A stretch of DNA of 64,000 nucleotides from Lodderomyces elongisporus (GCF_030384665.1 NC_083680.1:653001-717000), one strand, 5' to 3'; positions 16,597 to 27,643 are shown, counted from the first letter of the stretch. The notes: generated by a model not told the origin, from the letters alone. A program made the numbers and translations.

Positions 16597-18987
16597 TTAT
16601 TTGACTTCTGCAACAAGATCCTCTTCCTTGAGTATTGCCTCCTCTTCTCTTGCCAATTTGTTCTTCAATTTCTCCGCTTTACGATCCCATCGGGTATCCA
16701 CAGGATTGAATCCTGCTTCTTGAGAGCCCCATATGGCCCATTCTGGAGTTGGTGCCACGTAGTCAATATCGACAAAATCCTTACCGCTTTCTAATAATTC
16801 AAAGAACTTGGCATAGTCGATATGTGTGTGCCAAACACCATTAATCCTGAATTTTTCATGAGCAACAAGGATACAACAAGAGTGTGCATGCTCTGCGGCA
16901 ATATCGTAATCAAGTCCTCTTCTATGTAACTCTGAGTTCAAGCTTTGCACAAAATTCTTACATTCTTCGTAAAATGGAATGTTTTGCATCGTTAATGGAT
17001 TCCCATTCCCAGTAGACGAACCGCAGAATGTTGCTCCCTTGATTTCTATTTGTGAGGGCATTGCACGCTCCACCATATCAGCATAACTCTCAATGTCCGT
17101 CATATTAAACCCCTTAACCAATGTTAACCTGAAAACAGTTCGTTGGTGGGATTGTGTTGTGCGTAGAATATCCAAACATGACATTAAACGTTCCCAAAAA
17201 TCACTATTTAAAGGACGATCAACTTTTTTGAGATCAGACTTGGTTGGTGCATCGATACTAACGTATAATTGAGTAACTTTACTTAATTTGGCAAGATTGT
17301 CTGGATGCTGGGCATTACATACTAAGAAGGAGGAAATATGTTGATCATGAAGCATTTTGACAAACTCATTGATGTGTGGGTAAAAGATGGGCTCACCAAC
17401 TAATGAAAGGGCACAATGCTTAACTTGGAATGCTTCTTGGAACCTATCCATTTGTATACCAGGAACACCTCTCATTTGTTTGATTTTTTGATAATGGCCC
17501 TGTAATGCCCCCTCCATGACTTTTTCTGGTGGATCAACCTCCCACCGCCAATTCAGCTTTGCTACCGGATTAGTTCCATGTCTCCAACAAAAGACACATT
17601 TATTTGAGCATGCTAATGATGGAGTTGTCTCCATACACAAATGACTCTTGATACCGTAAAATGCAAATTTGTAACACGATCCTCTACCGCGCAAGGCTGA
17701 CTTTGTCCACCTACAAATCTTGACACCCGAATGCGAGCCAACAATGGTATATCCTTGCTTTGTAAGTGATTTGTATGTTGGGGAATCTTTAGTAACCATT
17801 TGTTTGATCTCCAATTCTCTTGATCCAGGTTGTCTTTGGATCTGTCCAGTTTTACGGATAATGTCACCCATGTCTTCAACATCAACCAACGTGTCGGCAT
17901 CGTCACTAGCCTCGGTCTCGGCATCACTGTCATCAAAAGCAGCATCATCATTTTCATCAACGTAAAATGGTTCATCATCAACCAATAATTCGGCAAAACC
18001 CTGAATCCATTCCTGTGCTTTAGGTTCACCTTCATACTTCATACAAACAGTTCCAGCAGGGAATAACCTCCTCGCACCCAATTTTCCTAACCATCTGTCG
18101 GCTAGTTTTGCTTGCTGACAAAACTTTTCACCTGCCCAGCTCTCTCTGTCTCCTAAACCTAGTACGGCAAAACCTAAAAGTGACCTCAATGGGTACTTGT
18201 CTACTCGGAAATCTTGGTATGTGTCAACCAAATGTTCAAGGAAATAATCGATTGGCGAATCTGTTTCGTATGAAGGCAAAACCATCAAGTAGATATTTTT
18301 TTCATTTACCTCGCTATTCCCATTTGTTGTCTCGCTGTTATTCTTAGGTGTCTTTAAGAAATATTTTTCGAGGTCATCAACGTCGTCATCAAGGCTTAGC
18401 AATTTGGGTTTGTGTTTGAGCTCGAGCGACGTCAATTTCTCACAAAGCTTTTTGGCTATCCTAGTTGAAGACCCAGTTAAAGATGTGTAAAAAATATAAA
18501 TCTGTGCTTGTTTGAGATCTACTTGGGTAGAGTTGGTGAGATGTGCTCCAACTTTCTCAATAGTTGGCTTACTGGCTTTGAAAACTTTCGGCGACCTCTT
18601 GGCGCGTGTAGGAAACGGTTTCGTACGTTCTGCAGTTGGTCCATTATTCAGTGAAGCAAAGTTTTTTGACGTTGTGAAATCTACTGCAAGAATAGGTGAA
18701 CTGTGATTTTGAGACTCTTTGCGAAGAAATGCCTGTTTACCTCCAAGATTTTGAAAGTTTGCATTTGGTTTAGAAATTACAGATCTAGCATCTTGTTCCA
18801 GGTTTTGGCCATGAACTTGTATTTGTATTTGCCCTTGCTGTTGCTGTTGTTGATGCTGTTGTTGTTGTTGTTGTTCATGTTTATATATGTATGATAATAC
18901 CAAGGCGCAAAGTGCCAAAGACCATCTTCCTCCGTTTAAGAGGTACGTTGCAATGCAAGCCGAAAGAATTAAATTGCCCGACCCCAT
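16597..18987 (-). CDS. TYW1: tRNA 4-demethylwyosine synthase Tyw1
   Basis: Encodes 796 aa from ATG 18985-18987, against about 810 in S. cerevisiae. It catalyses the radical-SAM step that condenses pyruvate carbons onto m1G37 of tRNA-Phe to make the tricyclic wyosine core at the ER surface. The N-terminus has a hydrophobic segment, then a Gln-rich linker. A flavodoxin-like FMN domain (YIFYTSLTGSSTRIAKKLCE through LGLGDRESW) covers roughly residues 160-320. After an acidic linker comes the radical-SAM/Fe-S domain with C460-x3-C464-x2-C467 (CSNKCVFCWRHGTNP). The Tyw1 motifs VGEPIFYPHINEF and YVSIDAPTKSDLKKVDRPL follow. All key cysteines are present. Confidence 0.95.
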   Translation of the reverse strand: MGSGNLILSACIATYLLNGGRWSLALCALVLSYIYKHEQQQQQQHQQQQQQGQIQIQVHGQNLEQDARSVISKPNANFQNLGGKQAFLRKESQNHSSPILAVDFTTSKNFASLNNGPTAERTKPFPTRAKRSPKVFKASKPTIEKVGAHLTNSTQVDLKQAQIYIFYTSLTGSSTRIAKKLCEKLTSLELKHKPKLLSLDDDVDDLEKYFLKTPKNNSETTNGNSEVNEKNIYLMVLPSYETDSPIDYFLEHLVDTYQDFRVDKYPLRSLLGFAVLGLGDRESWAGEKFCQQAKLADRWLGKLGARRLFPAGTVCMKYEGEPKAQEWIQGFAELLVDDEPFYVDENDDAAFDDSDAETEASDDADTLVDVEDMGDIIRKTGQIQRQPGSRELEIKQMVTKDSPTYKSLTKQGYTIVGSHSGVKICRWTKSALRGRGSCYKFAFYGIKSHLCMETTPSLACSNKCVFCWRHGTNPVAKLNWRWEVDPPEKVMEGALQGHYQKIKQMRGVPGIQMDRFQEAFQVKHCALSLVGEPIFYPHINEFVKMLHDQHISSFLVCNAQHPDNLAKLSKVTQLYVSIDAPTKSDLKKVDRPLNSDFWERLMSCLDILRTTQSHQRTVFRLTLVKGFNMTDIESYADMVERAMPSQIEIKGATFCGSSTGNGNPLTMQNIPFYEECKNFVQSLNSELHRRGLDYDIAAEHAHSCCILVAHEKFRINGVWHTHIDYAKFFELLESGKDFVDIDYVAPTPEWAIWGSQEAGFNPVDTRWDRKAEKLKNKLAREEEAILKEEDLVAEVK

Positions 18988-19507
18988 TAAGTCTAGTTAT
19001 CTCTCCTTTCTATTGGTAAACGCGTCCCTTGTACTATGACTCGTTGTTTCTGCCCAAAGTCTATAGATCCAAGTCGAAAACTGTGATGGAATGTTATCTA
19101 TTTAAAAAAATAAACATAAGAAATTGAAAAAAAAAAAAAAAAAAGAAAAGAAAAGAAGACATAAAAAAAGAATAAACCAAAGATCCATCTGCTAATGTGG
19201 AGCTGACTTATCGTACGCAGAAAAAAAAAAAAAATAAGGAGAAAAAAAAAATTATCAAGACCAGAAAAAAGCATCGAGGTTAGGGTCGTGCACATCATTC
19301 CTACCCATTAACACTGTGCTGATTACTAACACCTTCTTTAATCATGGTCAGCTTTACTATTTTTTTGGGGGGGTCCTCTACAAAACAAAAGTAAGGAACA
19401 ACTAGATCAAATACTTTATGGCGTTTGCTTTTTCTTTATTAATTGGTTTTTCTTTTTTATGAAAGGCTTGTCATATAATTGCAATTCATAATCATGCAAT
19501 TTGTTTC
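18988..19507. other. TYW1 promoter / CDC26 3' region
   Basis: AT-rich spacer of about 520 bp with A-tracts near 19125-19150 and 19220-19250. No gene seen. Confidence 0.55.
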
Positions 19508-19846
19508 TTAATTTCTTGGGGGAACTCCGATTCTTTCATTTTTTGAACGTCGGTTGGGTGAGGTTTCTTGTATATTACCGTCTGTTTCATCATATTCCGA
19601 GTTTTGATTGCGATCGGCATCTTGATAAATCGATGATTGCTGAACTGAGTTTTGATTGCTTGATGAACCAATACCCATTCTCATATCAACGCTAGCACCA
19701 TTACCAGTACCAGCTTGGACGCTTTGCAGAGTACCATGAGCCATCACCAGTCGTTTTGGCGAAAGCTTTTGACTTTTCAACTCCTCATCGTATGCAATGA
19801 CATCTTCTGCTGATAATCTAATTGTGGTTGCGTCTCTCCTAAGCAT
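19508..19846 (-). CDS. CDC26: Anaphase-promoting complex subunit Cdc26
   Basis: Encodes 112 aa from ATG 19844-19846. The N-terminus MLRRDATTIRLSAEDVIAYD matches the conserved Cdc26/Hcn1 start (acidic/hydrophobic peptide after M-[LI]-R-R-x-x-T-T). In known structures this segment threads through the TPR superhelix of Cdc16/Cut9 and stabilises it in the APC/C ubiquitin ligase. The rest is hydrophilic, Ser/Asn/Gln-rich and probably disordered. It is a short, easily missed gene lying divergently from SGF73. Identity is inferred from the N-terminal 20 residues. Confidence 0.82.
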   Translation of the reverse strand: MLRRDATTIRLSAEDVIAYDEELKSQKLSPKRLVMAHGTLQSVQAGTGNGASVDMRMGIGSSSNQNSVQQSSIYQDADRNQNSEYDETDGNIQETSPNRRSKNERIGVPPRN

Positions 19847-19875
19847 ACTGTTTATATGTAAAGAAAAAAAAAGTG

Positions 19876-19906
<31 letters not shown>

Positions 19907-20778
19907 TACTATATGTATGTGTATTCTTCTGTGCTTGAACTTGTACTTTGTTCAATTCAATGTTTTTGTCTTGCAATCTAGTACGGAAGTAGACGCGATA
20001 AATGTGTTGGAGTAGAACAAATACAACTCACAGTGTTAAAACTGTTGCAGATTAAAAAAAAAAAAAAAAAAAAAGAATAGAAATCGAAGGTGTAACATGG
20101 AAGCGCAACTTCGATACCAACACTCACAGTAAATTATCTAAAAGAGGAAAAGGAACAAACAAAACATATGAGATAAAAACTCAGGTAGCTTTTGGTTTTC
20201 CAACTGCCAACCGTGAATTTATCATCAACAATTTTCTGCAGCACATCTCCTAGGTGATTTTTAATTGATAAGCGCGATTTGTACTAATTGTTTGACTCCC
20301 TTCTGGTAGTGAATCGTGTCTCTGAACAAGAGGGTGTGTACGTGTCTAAGTTAGTGTGTGTGTGTGTGTGTCTAGCTAAGTGTGTTTCCTTACTTTCCGA
20401 GGGTCGCATTGTGCATTTCTAATCACAAAACAACTGTAAACTACCAAACATCACAAACTTGACAAACCTCACAATCGAAATCGAAATCATTAAGGTGTGC
20501 AGGCTCGCTTTTCAGAGCTCGAGTTAGATTTTTATTTTTTAACCTTAAGAAATAACTATCGATACATCAATTTGCTCATTATCAAAACTTGTTTAGCTAT
20601 TCATTCAAGCAACCAGTAACAAGTAAAGGAGCAAAAAAAATTAAAAAAAAAGCAAAGAAGCAAAGACGCAAAGAAGCTAGGAAGCTAAGAAATAAAAAAA
20701 ACATATTCACAAACTAAGAATAGATTCTAGCTTGTGACCATAACAACCTTCACCTTCATCTTGATCATCCACCAGAGA
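19847..20778. other. Divergent promoter region of CDC26 and SGF73
   Basis: About 930 bp with (TA)n at 19881-19905, an A20-class tract near 20053-20074, (TG)n at 20355-20372 and an A-rich leader with AAGAAGCAAAG repeats just before the SGF73 ATG. No additional gene is visible. Confidence 0.55.
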
Positions 20779-22179
20779 ATGACCACAAACTCTGACCAAG
20801 TCGTTACCTTATCGCAATTAAACTCATCAAACAAGTTACTTAATACTTCGAAACCAGTGGTTTGGAAGGAATTTGGAAACTACCTTGATAAATCTGTTGA
20901 GATTAAACAATCATCATTTTCGTCAGATGATAATGAAACAAATCAAGCAAGCTCAAACAGTATTAATAACTTTCTAGATATAAATTTCAATTCGAACCAA
21001 TCTATATTATCACAGACTGTGCAATATAAAATCTGTACATCCTGCCAACGACCAATAGGATTAGCAAGTCTTCTGCTGCATTATCAAAAGTGTATCGAAA
21101 TGAAACAAAAAAGGCAACAAGAACAAGCTGATATTGCCCTTCAAGATGCTGCCACTAACGGCACTGCAAACAACAACAACAACAACAGCAGCAGCAGCAG
21201 CAACAGCACTTCTACTAACAAGAAAAAGAGAGGAAGAAATGGCGCTCTAGGTGATGGCTTGGATATCTCATCATCCGTGGATAGTTCCAGAAACAATACA
21301 CCTGCGCCACCTGGAGGTAACGCAAGTGGTGGAGAAGGTGTAAGCCACAATAACGCTAACCAAACGAGACCCAAAAAGAAGTATAAAAAATCACAAGCTC
21401 AAAAGCAAAAAGAAGCTGCTAATGCAGCAGCTGCCGCCGCCGCAGCAGCTGCTGCGGGAACTACATCAGCAACAGCATCAGCAACGGCACCTACCACTTC
21501 AACATCAAATTCTATGGCTGCTAATACTGCCTCCGGCGCTTCTGCCACTACAGGTACTTCTACAACTGTACCAAAAACTGCACCAGATAAACCTCCAAAG
21601 AAGACAAAGAAAGGAAGCACTGCTTCGTCGCAAACTCAACAAGCAAATGCAAAAAACTCTCAGCTGCCGCTGCAACTGCAACTGCAACTGCAACTGCACG
21701 CACTGCTGAAATCCAAACAACTGGTTAAACCCAAAGGTCCAGTGGATGTTGAGAAGCAATGTGGTGTTGCACTTCCCTCGGGCGGTTTATGTGCACGTTC
21801 ACTAACTTGTAAAACCCATTCTATGGGTGCTAAAAGAGCAGTCTTGGGTAGGTCTGCTCCATACGATGTCTTATTACAACAGTATCAGAAACGAAACCAG
21901 GCCAAGATTGCACAAAACAATGCCTTGGCTGCTCAGCGTAGAGAGAATGCCGCGTTCAATGATGACGGATCCGATGTCAATCTCAATAATGCTAATAAAG
22001 TATTGGACCCCGATGAGGAAACACATTTAGTATTAGAGGGTTTATCAAAAAACAATCCGATACCTTTAGAAAGGAAGATCATGATGCCTGTACGGTATAG
22101 ACATCGATTTTTACAAGCTAGAGAATTTTATGCAAATGCATTGATTGTATCTGCTCAACACACACAACAACAACAACAG

Positions 22180-22229
<50 letters not shown>

Positions 22230-22581
22230 GCAACAAGGAAGTGCTGGTGGTGCACTGGGAGAACAAACTTTGGCCAATCAAGCTATATCCGGTTCCATTG
22301 GTGGTATGCAAGGTAGATGTGCATTGATCAATGTTGATGCTCCGGTCAACCCAAACTCAGATTCACAAACTCAACTGTTTAGTGCAATACTGGGAGAAAT
22401 GTATCAAGTGCGAGCACCCTCGAAGGCAATCTTAACAACTGCTCAGTATAATAATTTGCAGCATCAAGCATTCCAGCAGCAAGTAATGAAGCTTCAACAA
22501 AAGCAACAACAGCAGCAGCAACAACAACAACAGCTAGCCCAACGATCGCAAAGGCCACCTTCAGCTAGCGTACAGCAATAA
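20779..22581 (+). CDS. SGF73: SAGA deubiquitinase-module subunit Sgf73 (ataxin-7 homologue)
   Basis: Encodes about 600 aa from ATG 20779; the upstream in-frame codon is GTG, so the first ATG is preferred. An N-terminal zinc motif (CTSCQRPIGLASLLLHYQKC) corresponds to the part that anchors Ubp8-Sgf11-Sus1. The SCA7 domain has C328-x9-C338-x5-C344-x2-H347 (GLCARSLTCKTHSMGAKRAV), the exact spacing of the ataxin-7 family. A 24-residue pure Gln tract lies at 22165-22236, with further Gln, Asn, Ser and Ala runs. A QLQLQL-type stretch near 21663-21715 is encoded by CTG and would be Gln-Ser repeats in this genetic code. It acts in the nucleus in H2B deubiquitination and SAGA integrity. Confidence 0.92.
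22165..22236 (+). repeat. 24-codon CAA/CAG polyglutamine tract in SGF73
   Basis: Twenty-four consecutive Gln codons, a mix of CAA and CAG, sit C-terminal to the SCA7 domain. Human ataxin-7 has its disease polyQ near the N-terminus, so the location is not conserved. Confidence 0.9.
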
Positions 22582-22785
22582 GAGATGAATAAGACTTATT
22601 TAACCGAGAATTTGTTTTCAATAGATTGTTGTTCTTTTTTTTGTTTTTTTGTTTTACTTTTGTTTTTCAGTTTTATTTTTCTTGCTAATGTATGTTGTAT
22701 ATTTATTCTTCACTTCATTTACTTTAACGTACAGTGTAGAATATACATTATATATACCACTAAAAAGCTTCCCCCCCCCCCACTA

Positions 22786-24474
22786 TCAGTGTTTTGGCCA
22801 AAGTGGCTTATTTTTCAAAATCCATGGATGTTTCAACACTTTCTGCAAACTTATTCTCTCCTCTGGCTGCTTTTTTAATAATCGAAGGATCAAATCTCTC
22901 GCATCGATATCTATACTCCTGGGAAATTTTAAATCCACTCTTACTATTCTTTTGTAAGTGGCGTTTTTATCGGGCTCCTCAAATGGTGGTTTGCCAACTA
23001 GAAATTCATAAATTAAAACACCCAAAGCCCAAACATCTACTTTTTCGTCGTGTGGTTTTTGTTCAATCATCTCTGGTGGTAAATAATCAATCGTACCACA
23101 AAATGTGACACGACGCGTCGAAGGAAAAGTTGACGACAGTAATGATGATGGCAAAGGCTGTGTTATTGCTGATGCTGTTACTCCTGGTGTTCCAGTCACT
23201 ACTGATGCTTTTGTTGGATGTCTCAGCAGTTGAAAATTACCACCACTTGTGAGATTCCGTTTTGTATACACTGACCAGCCAAAATCACTCAACTTGACAA
23301 CATTGTTCGCATCTAACATGATATTTTCGGGCTTCAAATCTCGATGAATGATACCTTTGGAATGTAAGTAAATTAGCGCTTTTGTGACTTGAAAGACGTA
23401 ACAGCTTGCGGTGCGGTTGCTAAACCGTTTACTCTTTTTCAAGTGGGTGTATATTTCTCCCTGAAGTCCATATTCAAGTACAAGATATACGTTTGTTGTA
23501 TCGTAAAACCAAGTATATAATTTCGTGATATTATCATGGTGTAATGCAGACTGTATTTCGATTTCTCGGCGAAAGTTTCTTTCAATACGATTATTCACAA
23601 TCTCTTGTTTGTTCATGACTTTGAGCGCAACAAGATAATCCGACTTTATATGTTTGGCGCAATAAACTTTACCAAGTTTCCCTTTTCCCAAACACCGGCC
23701 AATTTCAAAATCTTCAAACTTTGGAAGTAAAAGTGTTGATTGTGTTAACTGTGCTGGTTGTGTTAAATTTTTGGGGATGGATTGTTGTGGTACTGGTTGG
23801 GAAGGTGATGCTTGTGAGGTTGGTGATGCGGAAGAGGCAGTAGTTATCACGTTTGATTTGTGTTGCATCCCTGTTTCTGTATCTTGAACTGGTCTTGCTG
23901 GCTTGTATATATTTGATTCTGGTCTGGAGGGCGAGTTTGTAGATGCTAAAAATGGTAACGACGTGTGATATTTCTCTATGCAGAGTACTGGTGCATTCTC
24001 CGTTAATTGCATTGGTGCATTTGTCGTTACTCCTGCAGTGTGCTTTGGTTTATCGATAAATGGCGAAGAAGAATGTTTTCGTGATGCTACTTTATTTGGA
24101 ACACTAGTTTCCAGCCCCAACAAATGTTGAGAGATTTTTGTTGATAGCGGTGAGGTTCTGCGTTTTTTACTAATTGGAGTTTGTACTCGTCGATAAGGTG
24201 TCGGAGTAGTAAACGCATCTTTGGACTTTGTAGTAGATCGAACTGCCAATACAGGTTTTAATGCGGATACTTCAGTGCCCTGATGACTTTGATTATTTTC
24301 TTTAGTGTGGTCTCCTCGTCGGTAACCACCAATTGGTTTGGATATGTTTTTGATACTTCGGCGGTATCTATCTAGATGCGGAGTGTTTGACGTAGCGCTG
24401 TGTATGTCTATATTGGTCAAAACTTTTCTTTCTCTTCCCGCCAGACCAACACTTGTAGCTGAATTATTAAACAT
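22786..24474 (-). CDS. IPL1: Aurora kinase Ipl1
   Basis: Encodes 562 aa from ATG 24472-24474. A disordered 240-residue N-terminus rich in Ser/Thr/Pro precedes the kinase domain. The domain has glycine-loop GRCLGKGKLGKVY, ATP-binding K285 (VALKVMNK), catalytic HRDLKPEN (D379), DFGWS (D397; Trp after DFG is Aurora-typical), FCGTIDYLPPEM (E468) and the closing KHPWI. As the chromosomal passenger complex kinase it corrects kinetochore attachment with Sli15/INCENP. The activation segment carries an in-frame insertion: 71 residues separate DFG from PPE against about 25 in canonical Auroras. The inserted part is Ser/Thr/Pro-rich. It converges on SGF73 with a 204-bp spacer. Confidence 0.93.
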   Translation of the reverse strand: MFNNSATSVGLAGRERKVLTNIDIHSATSNTPHLDRYRRSIKNISKPIGGYRRGDHTKENNQSHQGTEVSALKPVLAVRSTTKSKDAFTTPTPYRRVQTPISKKRRTSPLSTKISQHLLGLETSVPNKVASRKHSSSPFIDKPKHTAGVTTNAPMQLTENAPVLCIEKYHTSLPFLASTNSPSRPESNIYKPARPVQDTETGMQHKSNVITTASSASPTSQASPSQPVPQQSIPKNLTQPAQLTQSTLLLPKFEDFEIGRCLGKGKLGKVYCAKHIKSDYLVALKVMNKQEIVNNRIERNFRREIEIQSALHHDNITKLYTWFYDTTNVYLVLEYGLQGEIYTHLKKSKRFSNRTASCYVFQVTKALIYLHSKGIIHRDLKPENIMLDANNVVKLSDFGWSVYTKRNLTSGGNFQLLRHPTKASVVTGTPGVTASAITQPLPSSLLSSTFPSTRRVTFCGTIDYLPPEMIEQKPHDEKVDVWALGVLIYEFLVGKPPFEEPDKNATYKRIVRVDLKFPRSIDIDARDLILRLLKKQPEERISLQKVLKHPWILKNKPLWPKH

Positions 24475-24522
24475 TGGTTTTTGATGCTGCTGATGTTGCT
24501 ATATTCTTTTTTATGATAATAT

Positions 24523-24572
<50 letters not shown>

Positions 24573-25486
24573 CTGACTTTTCCTTCTACCAAGTGGACTT
24601 AATTCCTTTCCAAAATTTTAAAAAGTGAGTAAGAAATACTATGCCAGCCTTGGCTAAAAAGTATGTATCTGTGTATCTGTGTGTTCTTCGTTCTATGTAT
24701 ATATTTATACAGAAATGTAGTTTGGCATGTAGACTAAACTTTAGTAATGACAATTGTATCAGTTGGCTCTATTGTTTACAATATACATTCTATTTGAATA
24801 TTTGTTATTGATTTGGTAATGAATACACGCTTAGTGAAAGAAAATAAAAAAAATATAAAAAATAAAAAAATAAAATAGAAAAAATAAAAATAGAAAAAAT
24901 AGAAAACAATACTCATGAGTATCTTACAGTTATATACTCCAAGGATAAATTGTCCCCACATTTAGCATATCCCTCCCCTTGACTTCCTTGTTTTCTTGTT
25001 TTGTTTATTTTTCTTCATCAATCCAGTGACTGTTTCTGTTCCTGTCACAGTAAGTTCTTCAATTTTTTTTACAATTTTCAACTTCAGAAATACTACCTAA
25101 TGATTTCATTATTTGTTGAGCGTTATCACAATTGAAGTTGATAACATCTTGATGTGCATTAAAAATCAACAATATTTCTTCCCTTTTTTTTTATCAATGC
25201 TCATTAATATAGGTGTCACGTGGAAACTGCTTTTGTGTAACTTGTCTTTGACTTTTTCTCTTTTCTTCTCTTTTCTTTTCTGTCTCATCTCACTTTCCTT
25301 CACTTTTTGTCCCTATAAGAATTGCAACTGCAAGATTGCCATCATCTTTGCTCCTTGCCTTGTATCAACCCTAAATTCTCTACTCCCAACAGCAATAACA
25401 GCAATAACAGCAACTTTTTGGGGGGATTCTTTTTTTTTTCCATATTTCGTACTAGATACTATCATCACAAAAATTACATTCCAAAT
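24475..25486. other. Divergent promoter region of IPL1 and LSG1
   Basis: About 1 kb containing a (GAT)n tract at 24521-24572 just upstream of IPL1, A-rich repeats near 24840-24905, and a TCACGTGG E-box at 25215-25222. Open frames on the right side are leader sequence without an ATG that would extend LSG1. No separate gene was recognised. Confidence 0.55.
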
Positions 25487-27643
25487 ATGAATGAGAACAA
25501 GGTATCACTTCATCCAGAGCAGAAGAAATGGAAGGCACCTAAAGGTCCCAAACCAGTGCACCACAAGAACAAGAATCTTATTGGACTTGGTCGTACAATT
25601 GCAAACCAAAGATCTAAGGAAAATCAAATACAATACCTTCCAGATGGTGAGATGAGATTTACCACTGACAAGAAGGATCCTAATTGGGTCAAGTTGAGAT
25701 CGGTGACTCAGGAAAACTCGTTGGACGAATTTTTGAGTACTGCCCAATTGGCGGACACTGATTTTACAGCTGAACGTAGTCAACAAGTCAAGATTATCAA
25801 AGTTGGTAATACTAATATTGTCAACCAGAACGGTCTCTTAACACAAGATGAGATGTTGGCAATGAGACAAAAGCATATGATGTTTGAAAACAAATTAACT
25901 ATTCCAAGGAGGCCGAAATGGAATAAGCTGCAAAGTAAGCTTGAGATAGAGAGACAAGAAAACTTGGCATTTTTGTCATGGAGGAGAGATTTAGCAGCAT
26001 TAACTGAGAATAACGATTTGTTGTTGACTCCGTTTGAAAGAAATTTGGAAGTTTGGAGACAATTATGGAGAGTTGTAGAAAGATGTGATTTGGTGGTGCA
26101 AATTGTTGATGCACGGAATCCATTATTCTTCAGATCGGTGGATTTGGAAAAATATGTTGAGAGCTTCAATCAAGCCGGGGATGAGAATAAGCAGAAGCGA
26201 AACCTTCTTTTAGTCAACAAAGCGGATTTGTTGACTCGGGATCAAAGAATTGCATGGGCAGACTTTTTCAAGAACAAGGGAATCAATTATGTATTTTTTT
26301 CTGCGGCTAAGGCCAATGAGCTTTTGGAAAAGGAAAGAGAAGAAGCAGAACAACGATTAGAGCAGCAAAGGGAACTGGCGACAACCCAAGCATCTACTCT
26401 GTCTTCCTCTTCTTCTTCTTCTTCCTCGTCATCAGCAAAAGCATCAATGAAACCAGCTGCTCAAATTGAAAATCGTGGTGGTAAAGTAAAATTGGACGAA
26501 ATATCCGACGAAGCAGCCAACTATTCGTCTATAAATGATAATGACATTGGAGAAGACGAAGCTATTAGAATATTGAAGATCGAGGAACTTGAAGAACTTT
26601 TTATGACATCTGCTCCAAAATTCGAACAAGACCCTGAATACCCAGACCGAAAATTGCAAATTGGACTTGTTGGTTACCCAAATGTTGGTAAATCTTCTAC
26701 GATCAATGCTTTAATTGGATCTAAAAAGGTTTCAGTTTCTTCTACTCCTGGTAAGACAAAACATTTCCAAACTTTGCACCTCACTCCTGAAGTTCTTCTT
26801 TGCGATTGTCCTGGTTTAGTGTTTCCTAACTTTGCTTACACGAATGCGGAATTGGTTTGTAATGGTGTGCTTCCCATCGACCAGTTACGTGAGCACATCC
26901 CACCAATCTCTTTGGTTTGCCAGCGTATCCCCAAATTTTTCCTTGAAGCAGTCTATGGTATCCATATCCCAATTCAAAAGGTAGAAGATGGTGGAAATGG
27001 AGAATATCCAACTGCGCGCGAGCTTCTTAATGCATATGCAAGAGCTCGTGGTTACATGACACAGGGATTTGGTGCGGCTGATGAGCCAAGAGCAGCAAGA
27101 TACATTTTGAAGGATTATGTCAATGGTAAACTACTATACGTCAACCCGCCACCAGTAATGCAAGATGATGGAGCTTGGCATTTGCTTGATTTGCAGCAGC
27201 TGCGAAAGTTCAACAAGGAGTTATATACATTAAACCACTTACCCGAGTCTAGACAACAACAGATTGTACATGCCATGCATGCAAAGAGTATACCAATTGA
27301 CAAATTCGATTTGCAAAAGGACCTATCTAGATTAAACTTTTCTATGCATATCGGTGGTAGTGCTAGTGGTAATCTTGTTGGAGGCGAAGGTGAACTTGGT
27401 GGTGATGAATCATCCGTTGGGTCGCAAGGTCAAGCAAAGACCTTATTCTATGGTGGTAAACAGGCAAAGTTGGAAAGTGCTGGTGATGAACTTGATGAGG
27501 AATTTTTTGCAATGAACAATGTCGAGGGTAAGTTGAACACCCCATTCCATAAAAAGCTTATAAGTTTGCCTACAAAAGCTGATAAGAAGCACAATAAAAA
27601 AAACAAGAAGCAAGAAAAGAAACATAGAGTTGTGGGTTATTAG
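25487..27643 (+). CDS. LSG1: Cytoplasmic 60S-biogenesis GTPase Lsg1
   Basis: Encodes about 718 aa from ATG 25487 (first in-frame ATG; start MNENKVSLHPEQ). It is a circularly permuted GTPase: G4 LLVNKADLL (N244) comes before G1 GYPNVGKSS (from G396) and G3 CDCPGLVFPNFAY. Lsg1 drives release of the export adaptor Nmd3 from late pre-60S subunits in the cytoplasm. N-terminal family blocks are NSLDEFLSTAQLADTDF, IPRRPKWN and LTPFERNLEVWRQLWRV. Between G4 and G1 lies a species-specific poly-Ser/Glu insertion. The C-terminus is Lys-rich. Longer than S. cerevisiae Lsg1 (640 aa). Nog2 was considered, but the N-terminal blocks fit Lsg1. Confidence 0.94.
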   Translation: MNENKVSLHPEQKKWKAPKGPKPVHHKNKNLIGLGRTIANQRSKENQIQYLPDGEMRFTTDKKDPNWVKLRSVTQENSLDEFLSTAQLADTDFTAERSQQVKIIKVGNTNIVNQNGLLTQDEMLAMRQKHMMFENKLTIPRRPKWNKLQSKLEIERQENLAFLSWRRDLAALTENNDLLLTPFERNLEVWRQLWRVVERCDLVVQIVDARNPLFFRSVDLEKYVESFNQAGDENKQKRNLLLVNKADLLTRDQRIAWADFFKNKGINYVFFSAAKANELLEKEREEAEQRLEQQRELATTQASTLSSSSSSSSSSSAKASMKPAAQIENRGGKVKLDEISDEAANYSSINDNDIGEDEAIRILKIEELEELFMTSAPKFEQDPEYPDRKLQIGLVGYPNVGKSSTINALIGSKKVSVSSTPGKTKHFQTLHLTPEVLLCDCPGLVFPNFAYTNAELVCNGVLPIDQLREHIPPISLVCQRIPKFFLEAVYGIHIPIQKVEDGGNGEYPTARELLNAYARARGYMTQGFGAADEPRAARYILKDYVNGKLLYVNPPPVMQDDGAWHLLDLQQLRKFNKELYTLNHLPESRQQQIVHAMHAKSIPIDKFDLQKDLSRLNFSMHIGGSASGNLVGGEGELGGDESSVGSQGQAKTLFYGGKQAKLESAGDELDEEFFAMNNVEGKLNTPFHKKLISLPTKADKKHNKKNKKQEKKHRVVGY

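Noticed and set aside
25322..25486. N-terminal extension of LSG1
   Set aside because: Starts at TTG, is leader-like, and family members start close to the ATG at 25487.
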